From positions 1,489,727 through 1,553,726 of the forward strand of contig NW_022985555.1 in NCBI RefSeq assembly GCF_010093815.1: 64,000 nucleotides of DNA, in the 5' to 3' direction. The position numbers and the translations under genes were made by a program. The notes beneath the pieces are model-generated. The model was given only the letters and a program-made list of their open reading frames with translations. It did not search any database and was not told where the DNA came from. Position 1 is the first letter of the stretch. Each line of letters starts with the position of its first letter. This document shows, piece after piece, positions 21,785 through 34,294 of this stretch. Source of the DNA: Pseudovirgaria hyperparasitica. Its lineage: Eukaryota > Ascomycota > Dothideomycetes > Acrospermales > Acrospermaceae.

Positions 21785-23062
21785 TTACACCAGAAAAGTC
21801 CAGAAGCTGGGATAGACGAACTCTTCCTCAAAGATTCGCCTTACTTGCTCGAGAATGAATTTTTCCACCTTCCCAACATTCTTCAGGACCTGCTTTCCAC
21901 CTTCCTTTTGTCCGATCTCGCTCTCAACGCGGATTTGTTCGAGCAAACCCCCAGCTACCTGCCGTCGGGTGGCCGCATGCTCCAGACTAGTGCCAAGTGG
22001 AGCCTCATTACTGATTATGGACTCCGCATCCTCTGGTGCGAGGAAGCAGAAGTGTGCCTTCTTCCGGATGTAAGCTAGAATTGATACACCGTCAAACGTG
22101 ATGCCTGTGATATTGAGTTTAATGGGAATTTCTACAAAGCTAGGCATGGGGTAGTCCAACAGGATCGAAGCTGTAATTCCTAACTTGATGTCGCCGGAGT
22201 ACTTGACGTGTGACACCACTTGGATATCATTGGCATCTGGTTCCGAAAGCGGTGGCTCCTCTCCCTGAAGTTGCTCAAACGTACCAGTTTCATAAGTATC
22301 GACCTCGGACCCTGCAGGCGAATGAGGCCTGCTACTATTCTGCAGATGTTGAGAGGGTGGTCTGGAGCCAGGATCAGCTATAGAAGGCGGAGAGCTGGAA
22401 GTGATAGAACCAGCCGGGGCACGTGACGATGGCTGGAACTCTCGCATGCTAGCATGCTGTTGATGGGCGTCCGGCCAACCATGGTGGAATTGGGCACCTG
22501 CCACAGCAGCAAGTGGAGTCGTAGTACCAGGTAGACCAGCGCTGAAAGGCATATGAAAGTAGCTCAGATTTGACGAGCCGCCCAGCAGACCTGGTGTGGG
22601 TGCTCGTGAGAGGAATGGCGCACCAGGGAGTTGCTGCTCGCTGGATGAGTAGCTAGCGCGTGGACCACTGGACCTTGTATAGTAGTCGAATGAGTTATTG
22701 TCCACTCTTTGGCCGTTTTCGCCTCGAATTTTGGCATGCGGATCGGTAAGGGTCGGTGGATGGTCACTTGGCTTGCTGCCTAACAGTGCAGACTGGGCGC
22801 CGCTATCGGTTCCTCCGTCTCCATTCTCGGTCCCATCGTCTTCATCATCCTCGTAAAAGTCGGGGAGTGGATCACAGATGTCTTTGATCTCTATCTGAGG
22901 AGCAACATGGCCAAAGTCAAAGTTGTGTACTTGAACGGAGCGTATGAATCGCGGGAGCGGAACCTGCTGGAATTTGTCATGGATGAATGCACGAATGCTC
23001 TCAGCAAGATCAGCTCCGTCGGAGCCACCAGTGAGCTTCTGCCAGTTAACGTCAACAGACAT
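21785..23062 (-). CDS. mdm12: Mdm12, ERMES complex subunit (mitochondrial distribution and morphology)
   Basis: Mdm12 is the soluble SMP-domain lipid-transfer subunit of the ER-mitochondria encounter structure, bridging Mmm1 in the ER and Mdm34 on the mitochondrial outer membrane. The N-terminus is diagnostic: MSVDVNWQKL, SIRAFIHDKFQQVPLPRFIR, then EIKDICDPLPDFYEDDEDD. The second half of the SMP fold lies near the C-terminus (VVSHVKYSGDIKLGITASIL, PIKLNITGITFDG, ILAYIRKKAHFCFL), ending VYPSFWTFLV. A long Ser/Pro/Gly-rich insert separates the two halves, as is common in filamentous fungi. The protein has 425 residues and no intron. The frame is open upstream to an ATG at 23140, but the family start is clearly MSVDVN at 23062. 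A TGAGCC-rich repeat lies upstream at 23217-23265. Confidence 0.96.
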   Translation of the reverse strand: MSVDVNWQKLTGGSDGADLAESIRAFIHDKFQQVPLPRFIRSVQVHNFDFGHVAPQIEIKDICDPLPDFYEDDEDDGTENGDGGTDSGAQSALLGSKPSDHPPTLTDPHAKIRGENGQRVDNNSFDYYTRSSGPRASYSSSEQQLPGAPFLSRAPTPGLLGGSSNLSYFHMPFSAGLPGTTTPLAAVAGAQFHHGWPDAHQQHASMREFQPSSRAPAGSITSSSPPSIADPGSRPPSQHLQNSSRPHSPAGSEVDTYETGTFEQLQGEEPPLSEPDANDIQVVSHVKYSGDIKLGITASILLDYPMPSFVEIPIKLNITGITFDGVSILAYIRKKAHFCFLAPEDAESIISNEAPLGTSLEHAATRRQVAGGLLEQIRVESEIGQKEGGKQVLKNVGKVEKFILEQVRRIFEEEFVYPSFWTFLV

Positions 23063-23216
23063 CAGGCCTGATTGATGTGATTTGAGGTGGTGGGTGGATG
23101 AAAAGGGTTGGAAATGGAAAGGCGCGCCGAGCTCATGCAAATCCGTGCGCCCACCTGAAGCGGGCAGGGCCAGGCTAACCAGTATTAGCGGCTACCTACC
23201 TGTGTTTGCCTGAGCG

Positions 23217-23265
23217 GCTGAGCCTGACATGAGCCTGAGCCAGGTAAGCCTGAGCCTGAGCCAAG
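23217..23265. repeat. TGAGCC hexamer cluster upstream of mdm12
   Basis: At least five TGAGCC/TGAGCGG-type hexamers within about 50 bp, spaced by short variable bases, lie 155-200 nt upstream of the mdm12 ATG and beside a short GT run (23289-23300). Confidence 0.7.
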
Positions 23266-26200
23266 TAGTAAGCGCGCACTCGCAGCGCGTGTGTGTGTGT
23301 GGAGGAGTGCAGCTGGAATACAGTCGTTCGCAATAAACCTTATGAACCTTGACAGCAGCCCGAGATGAATGCAACTTCGCCTGGCTGACCCTTCCTTCAA
23401 ATATTGACTCATCATCCCTTCAAGTTGGCAATCGTCCTCTTACCGAGTGCCGTGTCCGCATCAACTTTCGGTCTCTTGACCACCTGTTCATCGAATTATA
23501 TTATCGCATTGAGTGATCGTCGCTTGGCCGTCGTCTAGTAGAGGTTGCCAGCTTGCATTAGCAGCGCTTGTATCCAGGCGAAGCGGTCTGATACAGCGTC
23601 TGCGTCTAGATCGCACGCCTCCTGCAATACTAGCTTTGTCGCTATCAGATAAGTGTGCGGGGTGCGGTACAGGAGACGTCTTACCCAACACTTCCCTTAT
23701 CTATTGGCTGAATGAGTGAAGAAGTGGTATTTGTTGCGTGATGTGCTTGTTGTGTGTGTCTTATATCATCGTGCCACTCTGGACCTTGGAATGCTCTAGT
23801 GCATAAACTGTTACGCCGTGGAGATGAATCAGGCCAGAGCATTACCGCTTTCTGTTGCAGCTTCTGCGACAATTGCCAAGCACAGCCTGTATGGACATCT
23901 GTCAATATCAGACGTGCGTCGACCTAGTGAACAGCGCGTTTAGTCCTGAACTCCGAATATGCATAGCTTTTGATATTGAATTGCCCAAATAGGGCTTGTT
24001 GAGTAGGGAAGTCCAGACAGAAACTGTAACGGTTCTCCTCATAAGGCAACTTGGGGCACGTCGATCAGAGATCTGATGCAGAGAAGGCTGCACAACCGAT
24101 CCGTCCGTTGGCCAGCCTGTTTCTCGAACCCAGTCGGTCTTCGATGGCTGCGGAGACTTGCGCGCGGAACAGGGATGGCTTAATGAACTTTGATAGTCAA
24201 AAGGTAGTCGTCATCTACCATGATCCATGATCCATGCTGCATGTCTGCAGCAAGAGACAAGGAAGAGCTTTTTCTGAGTCAGGCTCAAGCATTTGATGAC
24301 CGCCAGTCGTCCTGACACTAAAATCTCTCCATCAGCGTTCCGTTCCCTTGCGTCCATCCGAAGACAGCTTACAGTTGTACAGAACGGTTCTCTGTGGCTA
24401 ATAACGGCCCGTCCCTCGGATCGATCGGGACAGGAAGCGCCAGCATATGTACCGTGTCCGCGACAAGAACGTAGGCTGTCTGACAGGCGGTCGTGTCACG
24501 TTCCCAGACGAAGTCCGCAATGTGAGGATGGGGAAATGACATATGGCAGCTCTCTGGATAAGGACGGAACAGGAGGAAGGGTTGTAGCCTTTCGTGATCC
24601 GAAGCCCCGAAGCCCCACCTGATGATCCATGTTGGTCTGCTGCGCTGCAGTGTGCTATGGATGCGTGCTCTCGTTTAGAGGGTCAGGATCATATGGAGCA
24701 TCCCCACCCCGCTGCCAGAGGGCATTATTGATGAGACGTGGTCGATGCAGGAAGGTGGAAAGACTCTGGGCTCTGGACGCGGCACATACCATGATCATGA
24801 TGCTGCTGTTGGTCAAGGGACTGTTTGCATTGCGTTCAAAGGTGATTTTTATCCCTGCCCTTTGATAGCCCTCCCTGGCTTAGGCTTTTCTGCAGGCATG
24901 CCGATTATAGGCCCTTTGAGCGGTCTCGCCCTTGTCCCGCGTTGCCAATGCGTTTGATAGGCGACATGGTGCCTGTTGTCAGCCCGCCTCTGCGTGCATG
25001 GTTGGATGGCTAAGCGCGCAAGGCTTGCTGTCTAACATCTCCCGCAAAACTTGTAGACAAGCTGTCACCTCGGTTCGTAACATTTACAACGATGCTAGCA
25101 GACTGTTGCCATGTTTTCAAGGGTGCCAAGAATGGTTTAGATCATAGTCGGCTTGGTTCAATTATATCCTGGCATGTTGCCCCAACCAGTCCGCTCATGC
25201 ATGACTCTGTGTCAATCTAGAGAATATGTCCCATCGCCGGTGCCGGCATCCAAACAGCCTCCGCATGAGCCTGGTGTGATCACCGAGAAAGATCGCCCCA
25301 ATAATACAGTCGAGAAGTACCCTGAAATGTGCAATCCTGCCGAACGCTGGTCGTGTGCTTCGTGACCTTCGTCCACGTGGCCGCTGATTGTCCTAACGCC
25401 ATAACTTTTTGGGCCGCCAGAACAACTCGATATGCTCGCCCTGTTTAAGGGACATGCGCTAAAGGAACCAATGCGACACCAACCAAGGAAACTCGTGTGA
25501 TAGCATGAGTTGACAGAATTCTTTCGCCTTTCGCGTTCGAATCTATGCTCCAGTGCTACCTTTCATCGTGAAACGTGGAGGAGGGGCGAGGGATAGGTCT
25601 ACGGAGCTCCTGCACCTGGTTAGCCAATTGGTCATTTCCAGAAAGTGCCCAGCACGCGAAGCTCATGTATGAAACATACCTATGGATTACAGCTGTCACA
25701 TTTCTCCGTTCGATGATCCAAGTCTCTTGTGCTCACGTTCGGGCATGGCGAGCTTGTAGTCTTGGACGTTGCGCATGGAGCGATATCCACTACAACATGA
25801 CCACAGCCATAGGTTCGAACAATTTTGGTACACATCTTGATAACCTCCTTCACGCTCAACGTTCTGATTTGTGGAGCCGTAATCTGCGCGGATAATCGGG
25901 ATGTAGGTGGATCGATCTAGGAGGATAAAGACGAGAGCAAATTGAACCGGCGAGATCAAGACTTGAGAGGAAGACGCAGGGCTATTCGTGTGGCGAGCTA
26001 TCAAATGACCTGCAGGAAGACTGTGGTAGTATCAAGTCGCTGCAATGACGAGGCGTGGTTGGAGTACGTCTCCCGTAGAGGCGGGGAGGAGAGGGTCTGA
26101 TGAGTGAGTTAGGTACTTGTGAAGTAAAATCAACCGGACAGAACAAACCTCACAGCGCAAGGCGAGAAGACGCTTTATACCGAACGCATAGAGCTTCCGG

Positions 26201-29200
26201 AGAACTGGTTCCTTTTGAAATTGTGCAAAGTGGTTTGCGTTCCTTGAGTGCGACGTATCCAAGTCTAAGGCGTTGGCCCATACGCGGGTAGGCAAGGACA
26301 TTTTCTACGACGGCGCGTTGGAGACATGAGCGAACAGGGATACGAACGGCGGGCAGGCTAGAAAGATGCCTGTGATTGTTCCAGCATGGGGAGACCATTT
26401 GACCAATTGATAGCCTGCCGGGGGGTGGTGGCTTCAGATGGGGTTGCTTGGGTGTGCTTGGACTTGGTGCCTGGGGAGGGTCGAGGGTGGTGGTAGGCAG
26501 GTAGCAAATAGCAGCAGGTAATTAGCTGGTAGCTGGTAGCAGCAAGTAGCAGGTAGCCACCACCACTACTACTGACTACTGGGAACCCTCGAGAAAAGCC
26601 TCAAGAAGAGCGGCGCAGGGTCTGGCTTCGTTTCCGCCCGTTGATATCACCACTAATAATTACCTCCTGCTTCTCTTCCTCCTCCACCTCCGCAAATATA
26701 ACAAGGATCACCGACTTTATTCTTTTCAAACTCAGTTGCAAACTTTTTTCCTTTTCTGTTTCTCTCAGCTGTCAACAGCATCCTTTTGCTCTATCGGCTA
26801 ATTTTACCCCTATAGAGGCCGAGTGAGAGCCGCACGCACGCACGCACATACAGCTCATTTGTGAACAGGTTACAGGTTACCGTCACCGATACGGACTACG
26901 GACGCAGCTTACCGTACGTCCTTTCCGCGCAATGACCTCCGGTTCGTCTCTGTGATGGATGATCCTCGTCCGTGTCACGCGGACGAGCGCTGAGAAATGT
27001 CATTTCAGCATATTCCCCACGTTCGGAATAGTATGCTTGTGCCCTATACAAAGGTTCTAGCTGCAACTTGCAACAAGAGTTGCAAAAAAGTTCTTGGTAC
27101 TGCCCAGCCGCTATGTCAGATGGACCATATTCTCATACCGGCTCGATTACGACTGTGCCGCTGCAGATCTTCAGACTTCTTTACGCACTTCTACTACGTG
27201 TCGTTCCTGTTCAGAGCGGGTTTTCCCCGCCACTTTCGAGTAAAGACCATGGTTTGGCGTGGCCATGTTGTCAAGAACCCCAGTCGCTGTAGTGATCAGC
27301 CACGTCGTCAACAGACACTCCAGATTCCCTCAATGACTGTAGAGAACAGCGGTTGCGCAATAGTTCAGCCTTGTGGGGACTGTCCTTAACGCTGTGACCA
27401 TCCAAGAGTATTCTTGGTCTTGGCCAAGGTAATTAGTCTACAACGCCGTTTGTCTCGTTCTCGATAGAATATGAGCCCCACTTGCTGTGTTTCAATGTGA
27501 GCGGTGACGAGCGGACCGCTGCCCCCCGGCGTGACAGCCCTCGAAACCATATTTCCACCAAGACAGGAAGAGCATGGGTTTCGGATGTGTCGTGAGGTCC
27601 CCGCCATCAAGACCGGGACGTTTGTATGCTAAGTTGCTTTTGCGTTTGAACGGCAGCTCCGCATGGCACCCTGGAAGTAGGACTGGCCACAAGATTGCAC
27701 AGATCGCAAGTCTGTCGGTGTCCTCACAATAGGGCGCAAGGACAGGCGTCAGTTCCATCAATGCACCCTCCCTCCCCGGTCTGAGAGTTTGACAACAGAC
27801 AATCAGTTTTACAGCGTAACAAAAGCAGACTGACTTATACTTCAAACGATGGGCTGCTAATGTGGACCGGACCTCGACAAGCAGCGGGTAATCATCGGCC
27901 CGGCCCACTAAGATGTGAGCGGCCGCATCTTGCAGATCTTTTGGGTGGACTGGGCATTATTAGAAGTCAGTGCCAGTTCGAATAGCTTGAGAAACGCTAC
28001 AATGTCGATGCTTGAACACAGTTGTCCCTTTTCATCGTGACAGTCGGCTCGTCACTGCATTCAGTCCGCAATGAGTGATCAGGAGCTCGGCCTCGGCGGT
28101 ATCCAGGCAAGCTTGGATCGCGACGTTGACAATTGAGCATTAACATGCAGACGGAGCCTGTTTGAGTTTGCTTTGGCGGCCGGACCGACACCGAAGCAGC
28201 CGTGAATTTCTGTTTCTATGGTCTCTTGCTGCACTCCATTCGCCGCCGCCTCAGGTCCTCGGGGATCATTTCGTTCGCTCGCTCGCCCTTCCTTCCCGTG
28301 TTTGCAGGGCGGACGACTCGGTGATGGGTATTGGTGACTTCTGACAGTCCCATAATTAGTGCTGTCTCTCATTAATCACCCCTGCAAGTAACACGTGTTA
28401 ATCAGCAAGGTGAGATTTCTTCCCAGCAGAAAGTGGACAAGGAGTAGTATTTGTAGCAAGTGATTGCGAATCCCTATACCCCACTTATCACTTGGTGACA
28501 AGGGGCCAAGAATGAGGGGGACACGGTATTTATCGTCACAGTTTACGTGACATGACGATAAGGACCGACATCTCTCCATCACGTGGCTCTTTTGACCCTG
28601 AGGCAGTAAGGCAGTGATAGGGCAACAACAAGGCAACGAGCAGGAAAATGTCGCAGATTGCGTTATTTTATCCTCTTGGGCTGTCAGTCAGTCTCAGTCT
28701 TGACGGCCTCATCACGCTCCTCTTTTTACTTGAGTCTACCAGGTAATTGCCAGACTGCATGCTCTTCCCACGAACATCCTTCACCCTTAAAAGACCTGCC
28801 TGTCGCCCGAGTGCCATCGTGATACTTCCGCCGTCGTCTCTGGCAGCGTAGTAGCTATCATGCGTTCATGCAAATGGACACCTCAACCCTCATTGCCTTG
28901 GGTACATGTCCCACAAACCTTTCCCGCTGACTGACTATTCTCAACAGCCACAATTTGTGAGCCGCGGTCGCCTCTACGCGTTTGTGTACACGAATGTCAG
29001 CGATACCGATTGACGCACAATAGGGTCTCTTGTGGCGACTGTTATCGATGAAACGCGCCAAGCGAGAGTCAATAAGAACATGCGCATGCACGAAGGAGCA
29101 AAGACAGCGTCCTTGCGCAGCGTGGAATCAGAGAAGCCTCAGATGCACTACCCAAGGTTCAGAAGACCTGATGGAGATGCGCGGCAACAGCAACTGTGAG

Positions 29201-30016
29201 ACGACTAATTAACTTTTGCTTCACAGCAGGCTGGAAAGAAAAGGAGTTTCGCGCGTTCAACAAGTCGCGTCTGGGCGCAGGTCATCCGACTTGTCCTAGT
29301 CATCTTCGTTCATGCTATGAAACGGTAAGCACTCTCATGCCATCCGGACGGCCATTTTACCAAGCATCCACCTCGTTCCCCTCCAGCTCTCGTCCCATCC
29401 CACTGAGCTTGGAACGTTGAACCCCGGACTGAAGGCGAGCCAGCCAGCTGCGTAGACTTGCCCTGTTGGCTGCGCTGTGGTCTTTGTTGTAGAGACGCAT
29501 AAGGCATTCTGCCTTTCGTCGGCACAGTGTGTGCTGCTGCACTTATGCTGGCTTTCTTTAGCGGTCGCACCGCCAATTCCACGTCATATTATGCCGCTCC
29601 GGAAGGCTTCTGGGCATTGCCTCTCGTGGTCATTTCTCAGGCGGCCTCTTGGGCAGACCTAATTAAGTGTTACGCTTTTCTTCTGTCGACTCTTGAGTCA
29701 TTCACCTTTTTTTAAATCTATTTCTTTGTTCGAGAGTACCAGAGGTGGGGGATCCACCTTGATCCATGGAAGGTAGAGAGACGGAGGGCGTCGAATAGAC
29801 CATCAGAACATCCCACGTGCGGGAGCCAAGCTAAGCCCGCAACACCACCACTTCGCATCTGCATGCCCACACCAGGGCTACAGATTCCCACTAGGTTCCG
29901 AGTGCATCTTTCCCCAAGCTGGAACCACTGATACCCGACCCGTTAATGACCACCGCCGAGATATTGTGTCAGACAACCGCTAACTGACTGGGTGCCTCTT
30001 CCCCTGGCCATCTCGT

Positions 30017-30028
30017 CCTATAAGTAGG
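30017..30028 (+). promoter_or_regulatory. TATA box of the small gene at 30167
   Basis: CCTATAAGTAGG is followed by a pyrimidine-rich initiator-like stretch (CCCCTCTTTCCCTCTCC) and a long A/C-rich leader to the ATG. This is the layout of strong fungal promoters. Confidence 0.6.
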
Positions 30029-30166
30029 CCCCTCTTTCCCTCTCCTGTCTGACCATTTCACTCCGCCAGCAACAACTGTAGAAATTCTCAGCCCAGTCTT
30101 TCTCTCAAAACAAGAACTTCTACCACCACGTCATTCTCCTCAACAATAAAAACAACAACAATCACA

Positions 30167-30451
30167 ATGGACGGCGAACTCTCAAACTCTCACTACATCC
30201 GCCGCCCCTCCACTTTCCTTTCGCTCGTACCCGTCGCGCACAAGGACTATGAAGTCAAGTCACAGGCGACGTCTCCCGTCGAGTCCAAGTCTCCAGTCAA
30301 TGCAAAGATGTCTGTAGAATCCCCTGTCATCAAGGCCACGGAGGTCGAGGAGCACCCAATCAAGACTGTCCGGTCCGACAGCACCAGCAGCCAGGCCTCA
30401 TTCGCATTCCTCTCGCTCATCCCCACACAGCACCAGAAGACCACATTCTGA
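30167..30451 (+). CDS. Small 94-residue protein with two FLSL(V/I)P motifs
   Basis: Not recognised as a named family. The start has an excellent context (CACAATGG), preceded by a leader rich in ACAACAACA and a TATA box 150 nt upstream, so it is probably real and well expressed. Near the N-terminus it has RRPSTFLSLVP and near the C-terminus SFAFLSLIP. Between these is a Ser/Pro/Val/Lys-rich hydrophilic linker with repeated SPVxxK-like units (SPVESKSPVNAK). There is no signal peptide or membrane segment. It stands alone, with 7.1 kb of gene-free DNA upstream and 3.8 kb downstream. Its function is unknown. The paired hydrophobic motifs could be short docking sites, but that is speculation. Confidence 0.75.
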   Translation: MDGELSNSHYIRRPSTFLSLVPVAHKDYEVKSQATSPVESKSPVNAKMSVESPVIKATEVEEHPIKTVRSDSTSSQASFAFLSLIPTQHQKTTF

Positions 30452-33400
30452 GCACTGAACGGTGCTTTAGTTCGTGTACAACTGGATGCATTATTACTTT
30501 TTCTTTCGGAGTACAACTGGCATTGGGTATCAAGGGATCACCGCGGCAGAAAATTGCAGCCTGCCTGAGCGACACGCATAACAATGTGTGATTTTTTCCC
30601 TTATCTTTCTCTTTATCTGGCACAAATGTACGATGGAATGGGACTTGCGAATGGTTGGGCTACCCTTGACACCGGGGACCGCGGAGGGGGGGAAAGAGGG
30701 CGAGAAATTGGCACCGCGAAGGGCTTGGCTCGCGCTCGCGCTCGGGGAGATTAGATTAGATGCTGCGTTTCCATGGTCGAGCATTCTCAAACTCTGTATT
30801 CTGCACAAACAGTAACGAATCAATGACATTACTCACACCAACGCACACACATACACACACAATCTACAAACTGGTTCAAGCATATGACCTTTGCATCCCG
30901 CTCTAAATGTCTAGTGGGTGCTGCACACCGCCCCTCCTCCCCTCCGCTTGTGGAGATCCAGTCCTCAGCGCACGCACGCACATCTGTCTATCAATCAATC
31001 TATCTATCCCACCCCTCTCCACCGCGCAGCGCCGCCAATCTCAACCACCCCCTATTCCGCCAGCCAGCCCTCCATCCATCCAGCCAGCCAGCGGAGCCGG
31101 TGTCACCGCGCCAAGAGCCTCTAGCATGCAAATCCCGACTTGGCAATTGGCTTGGCTGTGTCATTGCCTAGTCTTGGCCCGGGCTTGTGTTGTGTCATTA
31201 TTTGTCTTTGTGTCTGTGTGTGTGTGTGTGCTTCGGGGAATAGAGGGCTCCGAGGAGAGGATGCGGTCATTTGGTGTTTATTGCTTGGGGGATATGTGTG
31301 GAGATGTAGAACAGACGTGAACAACAGTAGAAACAGGGGATCAGAGGGTTGTAGTGTGAAGGAATGTGAAGTATCTAGGTAGGCTGCCCTGAGGGGCATG
31401 ATCAGTAAGGCACAGACACTGAGACTTAGGTCTCACACAAAAACAGCACAGAGACTTTGGGACTGGAACTCAGAAGGCAGCGGCCCGGAGCGGACGAGAA
31501 AAGCCAAATTTCTGTGGAGAAGCAGCTACTGTAATTAGTGATTTGTCGGTGCGAAAACGGCTATGATGTGCGTTTTTACGGCGTTTGCGGGGATGGGGCT
31601 AGCTGGGGAGGGTGTGGACTGGAGGTGTTAATGAAGCAAGGTATGTGGGTGGATGATCGACGGCTAGTGCGTGCTTGTGTAACGCTGGCTATTGGGGTAG
31701 GGTTTAATTAGGATTTTTCTTGGAGGGGCGCATCGGATTTCTGGTTTGGGATGCGTTGAGAGCTTGGAGGCTTGGATGGAGGCTTGGGCGTGTGTGCTGT
31801 GGATGGAGAGGATTTGTTTCGGTCCTGTTGTTGTGGGAGTGTGTGTGTGTGTTTGTGTGGTGGTGAGTGAGGTAAGGGATGAGTATACGATGTTTGTGGC
31901 AGATTGATGTGCGCCCAGGCGATAAACGCTTGCAGCCTGACGGGTGATTGGCCGCTTCGGATTGCCTATGTAAGCGTGCTGCAGTGCCGGTGCAGGAGGG
32001 GATGGAGATGGAGATGGAGTTTTGTACCTGACACTCTGCTGTTAATAATATAAATGCGACATACTGTAGCCTGCTCAGCTTCGGGTGTGGTCTCGGATGT
32101 GAACGGATGTGGTCTCGGATGTCGTGCATGAATGGGATTAAGGATAAGTGCGCAGGTATACTACATATAGTATATGGAAGCATAAAAGTATATTGGGAGG
32201 CTCGCCAAGAATACGGAATCATGTCCGATGCAATTTGTGGATGTGTCTCCAGGGGATGGATGTGGACGACCTGACATATTTCTTTGTTGAAAGACACCTC
32301 ATCGACAGCAGACGAAATCAATCAACAGATGAGCACACGAGAATCTAGACCTGCTTATCTTACCAATCTTCACTATTGGTCAACATCCCCAGTCCTCTGT
32401 TCCCTTGGAAATTTTCCCCCCTCAGTATCAAGGATGTCTTTCCATCGATCCTCCCTACTACCCCAGATACACAAGGATCCGGCCACGACGACGCAGGTGA
32501 GGTGAGGTGCTCAACCTTGGAACTCAACCACCCCGCACTAGTCTCCCCACCGCAGCCTTAGATACAGTACCTTTGCTGTCTCCTCGCATCTCCCGTTTCC
32601 CGGACGCCGAACCATCTGCCAAGGACTGCACTGCACTGCACTGCAATGCGATGCGATGCGGCCTTGCATTGCCTTGCATCCTGTCGTCGCCTGCCGTTGA
32701 TCTTTCCTCGCGGACGACACGGACCGGACTGACGCACACGGACGTGGGGGTGGGTCTTTGCAACAGACCGGTCCAGACCTTGAGATGGCCATCGCCATAT
32801 ATTACCTAGTCAGGCCGCGTAAGGGTTGGGGGTAAATTAGGTTTATGATTTGGACTGTGCTGCACGGTGCTTTTTTTTCTTCAATACATATATACAGGCG
32901 TTGGCAATCCCGTTGACATGCTGACACGTCGTGTTATGATGGACGTGCGTAGACGATGACGACATGTATGTATATTGCCTTTTTCTGGGACGGCAATTTG
33001 CTTTGCGGTGATTGTATCGATGGTGATAGGATCCAGTTGAGTGCTGTACTTGTAGCTCTGTATGCTTCTTGCCTCTATACTCTATATGATACCGATGATG
33101 CTGTATGCTCTGCGACTGTTGTTTAGTTGCGGAGATGTGCATTAGCAGAAGAGAGGAAAGTATATTTGTCTCGATGGCGCCACTACGTTAACGTCATTCT
33201 TCCCGGTGTGTTCCGCTGCCTCACCGAATTTTGGCTGTGTTAGCATAAAGTCCATGAATGTGTTGTTCCTGTTTTCAAGCAGATCTCAACACCCTCAGCC
33301 TGTCATTCCATGTAGACGTGGGACGCCGATCACGGAGGGCGGGCTATCGTACAGGGTCTGCCACGGTATTCACAGACGTAATATTGTTGATGTGATTTTA

Positions 33401-34294
33401 GTGGGGCAATAAAGGCACGATCTATCCCTGCTCACCGTAAGCTGACATGTTGTTAGCATGTTAATAAGTTGTGATTGGACTGTCCTTACTGTTAGCTGAC
33501 GTGGCATACACAAAACACAGTTTTGACATCTTTGTGACAAGTCATACGGTAGCTCGCTCGACGTCGACATGATTCGTGTTGATGATTAGATGGTTATGAT
33601 TAATAACATAGTCATCCCTGCGACTGGGTACGAGTGTACGAGTCCACATAGACGTTTTCGAGCATTCTCAGGTCTGTAACAGTCGAAGAGTTCCCTAAGT
33701 CTGAGGACTCAGTAATGGTACGCTCAGACTGTCCGACCATCAAGTTTCATATTAGCGAGGCAGAAAGTTTATTGCGACTTGGGGTAAGACTAGCGTCCAA
33801 GTACATGCAGCGATGAAAACCAATGAAAGTTGTTGAAGCTATCAACTGGAAAGACTTCATGGTCGTAATGGATAACTTTGTTAAACACGTACCAAAAGAG
33901 GCTAGACCAGATTTCAAGAGGTGCCTCATTTCGCAGTGCACTTTTCTTCGTGTGGCAGCAAGTCTATGACTTCTACCTCCTCCTCTAGGCTATTCTAATC
34001 TTAAGCAGAAGAAAGCTCAATTCGTCTATCATTTGTACTCTGCGACCTGATTCACTCGCATATCAGGCGCTAGTCACCCGCGTGTTCATTGAGCCATAAT
34101 GATTCATCTAAGCGCTATGCAGAAATTGGGCATTGAGAGGACATCTGCTCAAATAGACATATCAATACACTGAGGCTAAGTAGTTTTTAAGAGCTCTTGT
34201 CATCTCTAAGCTTGCAAGGCCATACCTCTACCCAATTTAAGGATTTTTGCAACAAACTCGGGTCCGTGGCTTCGAACAACAGATCATCTGTATT
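30452..34294. other. Gene-free interval, 3.8 kb
   Basis: No convincing gene. The longest frame (31704-32321, -) is low-complexity His/Thr/Ser-rich and reads through GT-rich simple DNA. GTACAACTGG is present twice in the 3' region of the small gene (30476 and 30511). Simple repeats include (GT)n near 31213-31230 and CTGCA/ATGCG units near 32624-32661. Confidence 0.55.
32624..32661. repeat. CTGCA and ATGCG pentamer tandem repeat
   Basis: About four ACTGC units grade into three ATGCG units in a row. It is noncoding. Confidence 0.75.

Larger units (their letters stand above)
23063..30166. other. Gene-free interval, 7.1 kb (largest in the window)
   Basis: This has no recognisable protein gene, tRNA or transposon. 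It starts with the mdm12 promoter side and its TGAGCC repeats. A GTAGC/CAGGTAGC-type simple stretch lies near 26494-26580, and CGCACGCACGCACATA-like sequence lies near 26832-26850. The right end is the promoter of the small gene at 30167. Base composition looks balanced rather than AT-rich, so it does not look like a repeat-induced-mutation graveyard. It may hold long noncoding RNA or an undetected intron-rich gene. Confidence 0.5.

Noticed and set aside
25530-25560. GCGTTCGAATC, similar to a tRNA B box
   Set aside because: The flanking bases do not form a T-stem and no A box or acceptor stem is present. Other TTCGAA sites (for example 24125, 25812 and 27974) fail likewise.
23063-30166. Possible transposon relics in the largest gap
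   Set aside because: No transposase, reverse transcriptase or integrase motifs in any frame, no terminal repeats seen, and no AT-rich mutation signature.
31704-32321. Minus-strand frame of 205 residues
   Set aside because: His/Thr/Ser-rich low complexity made by GT-rich simple DNA; no domain and no start context.
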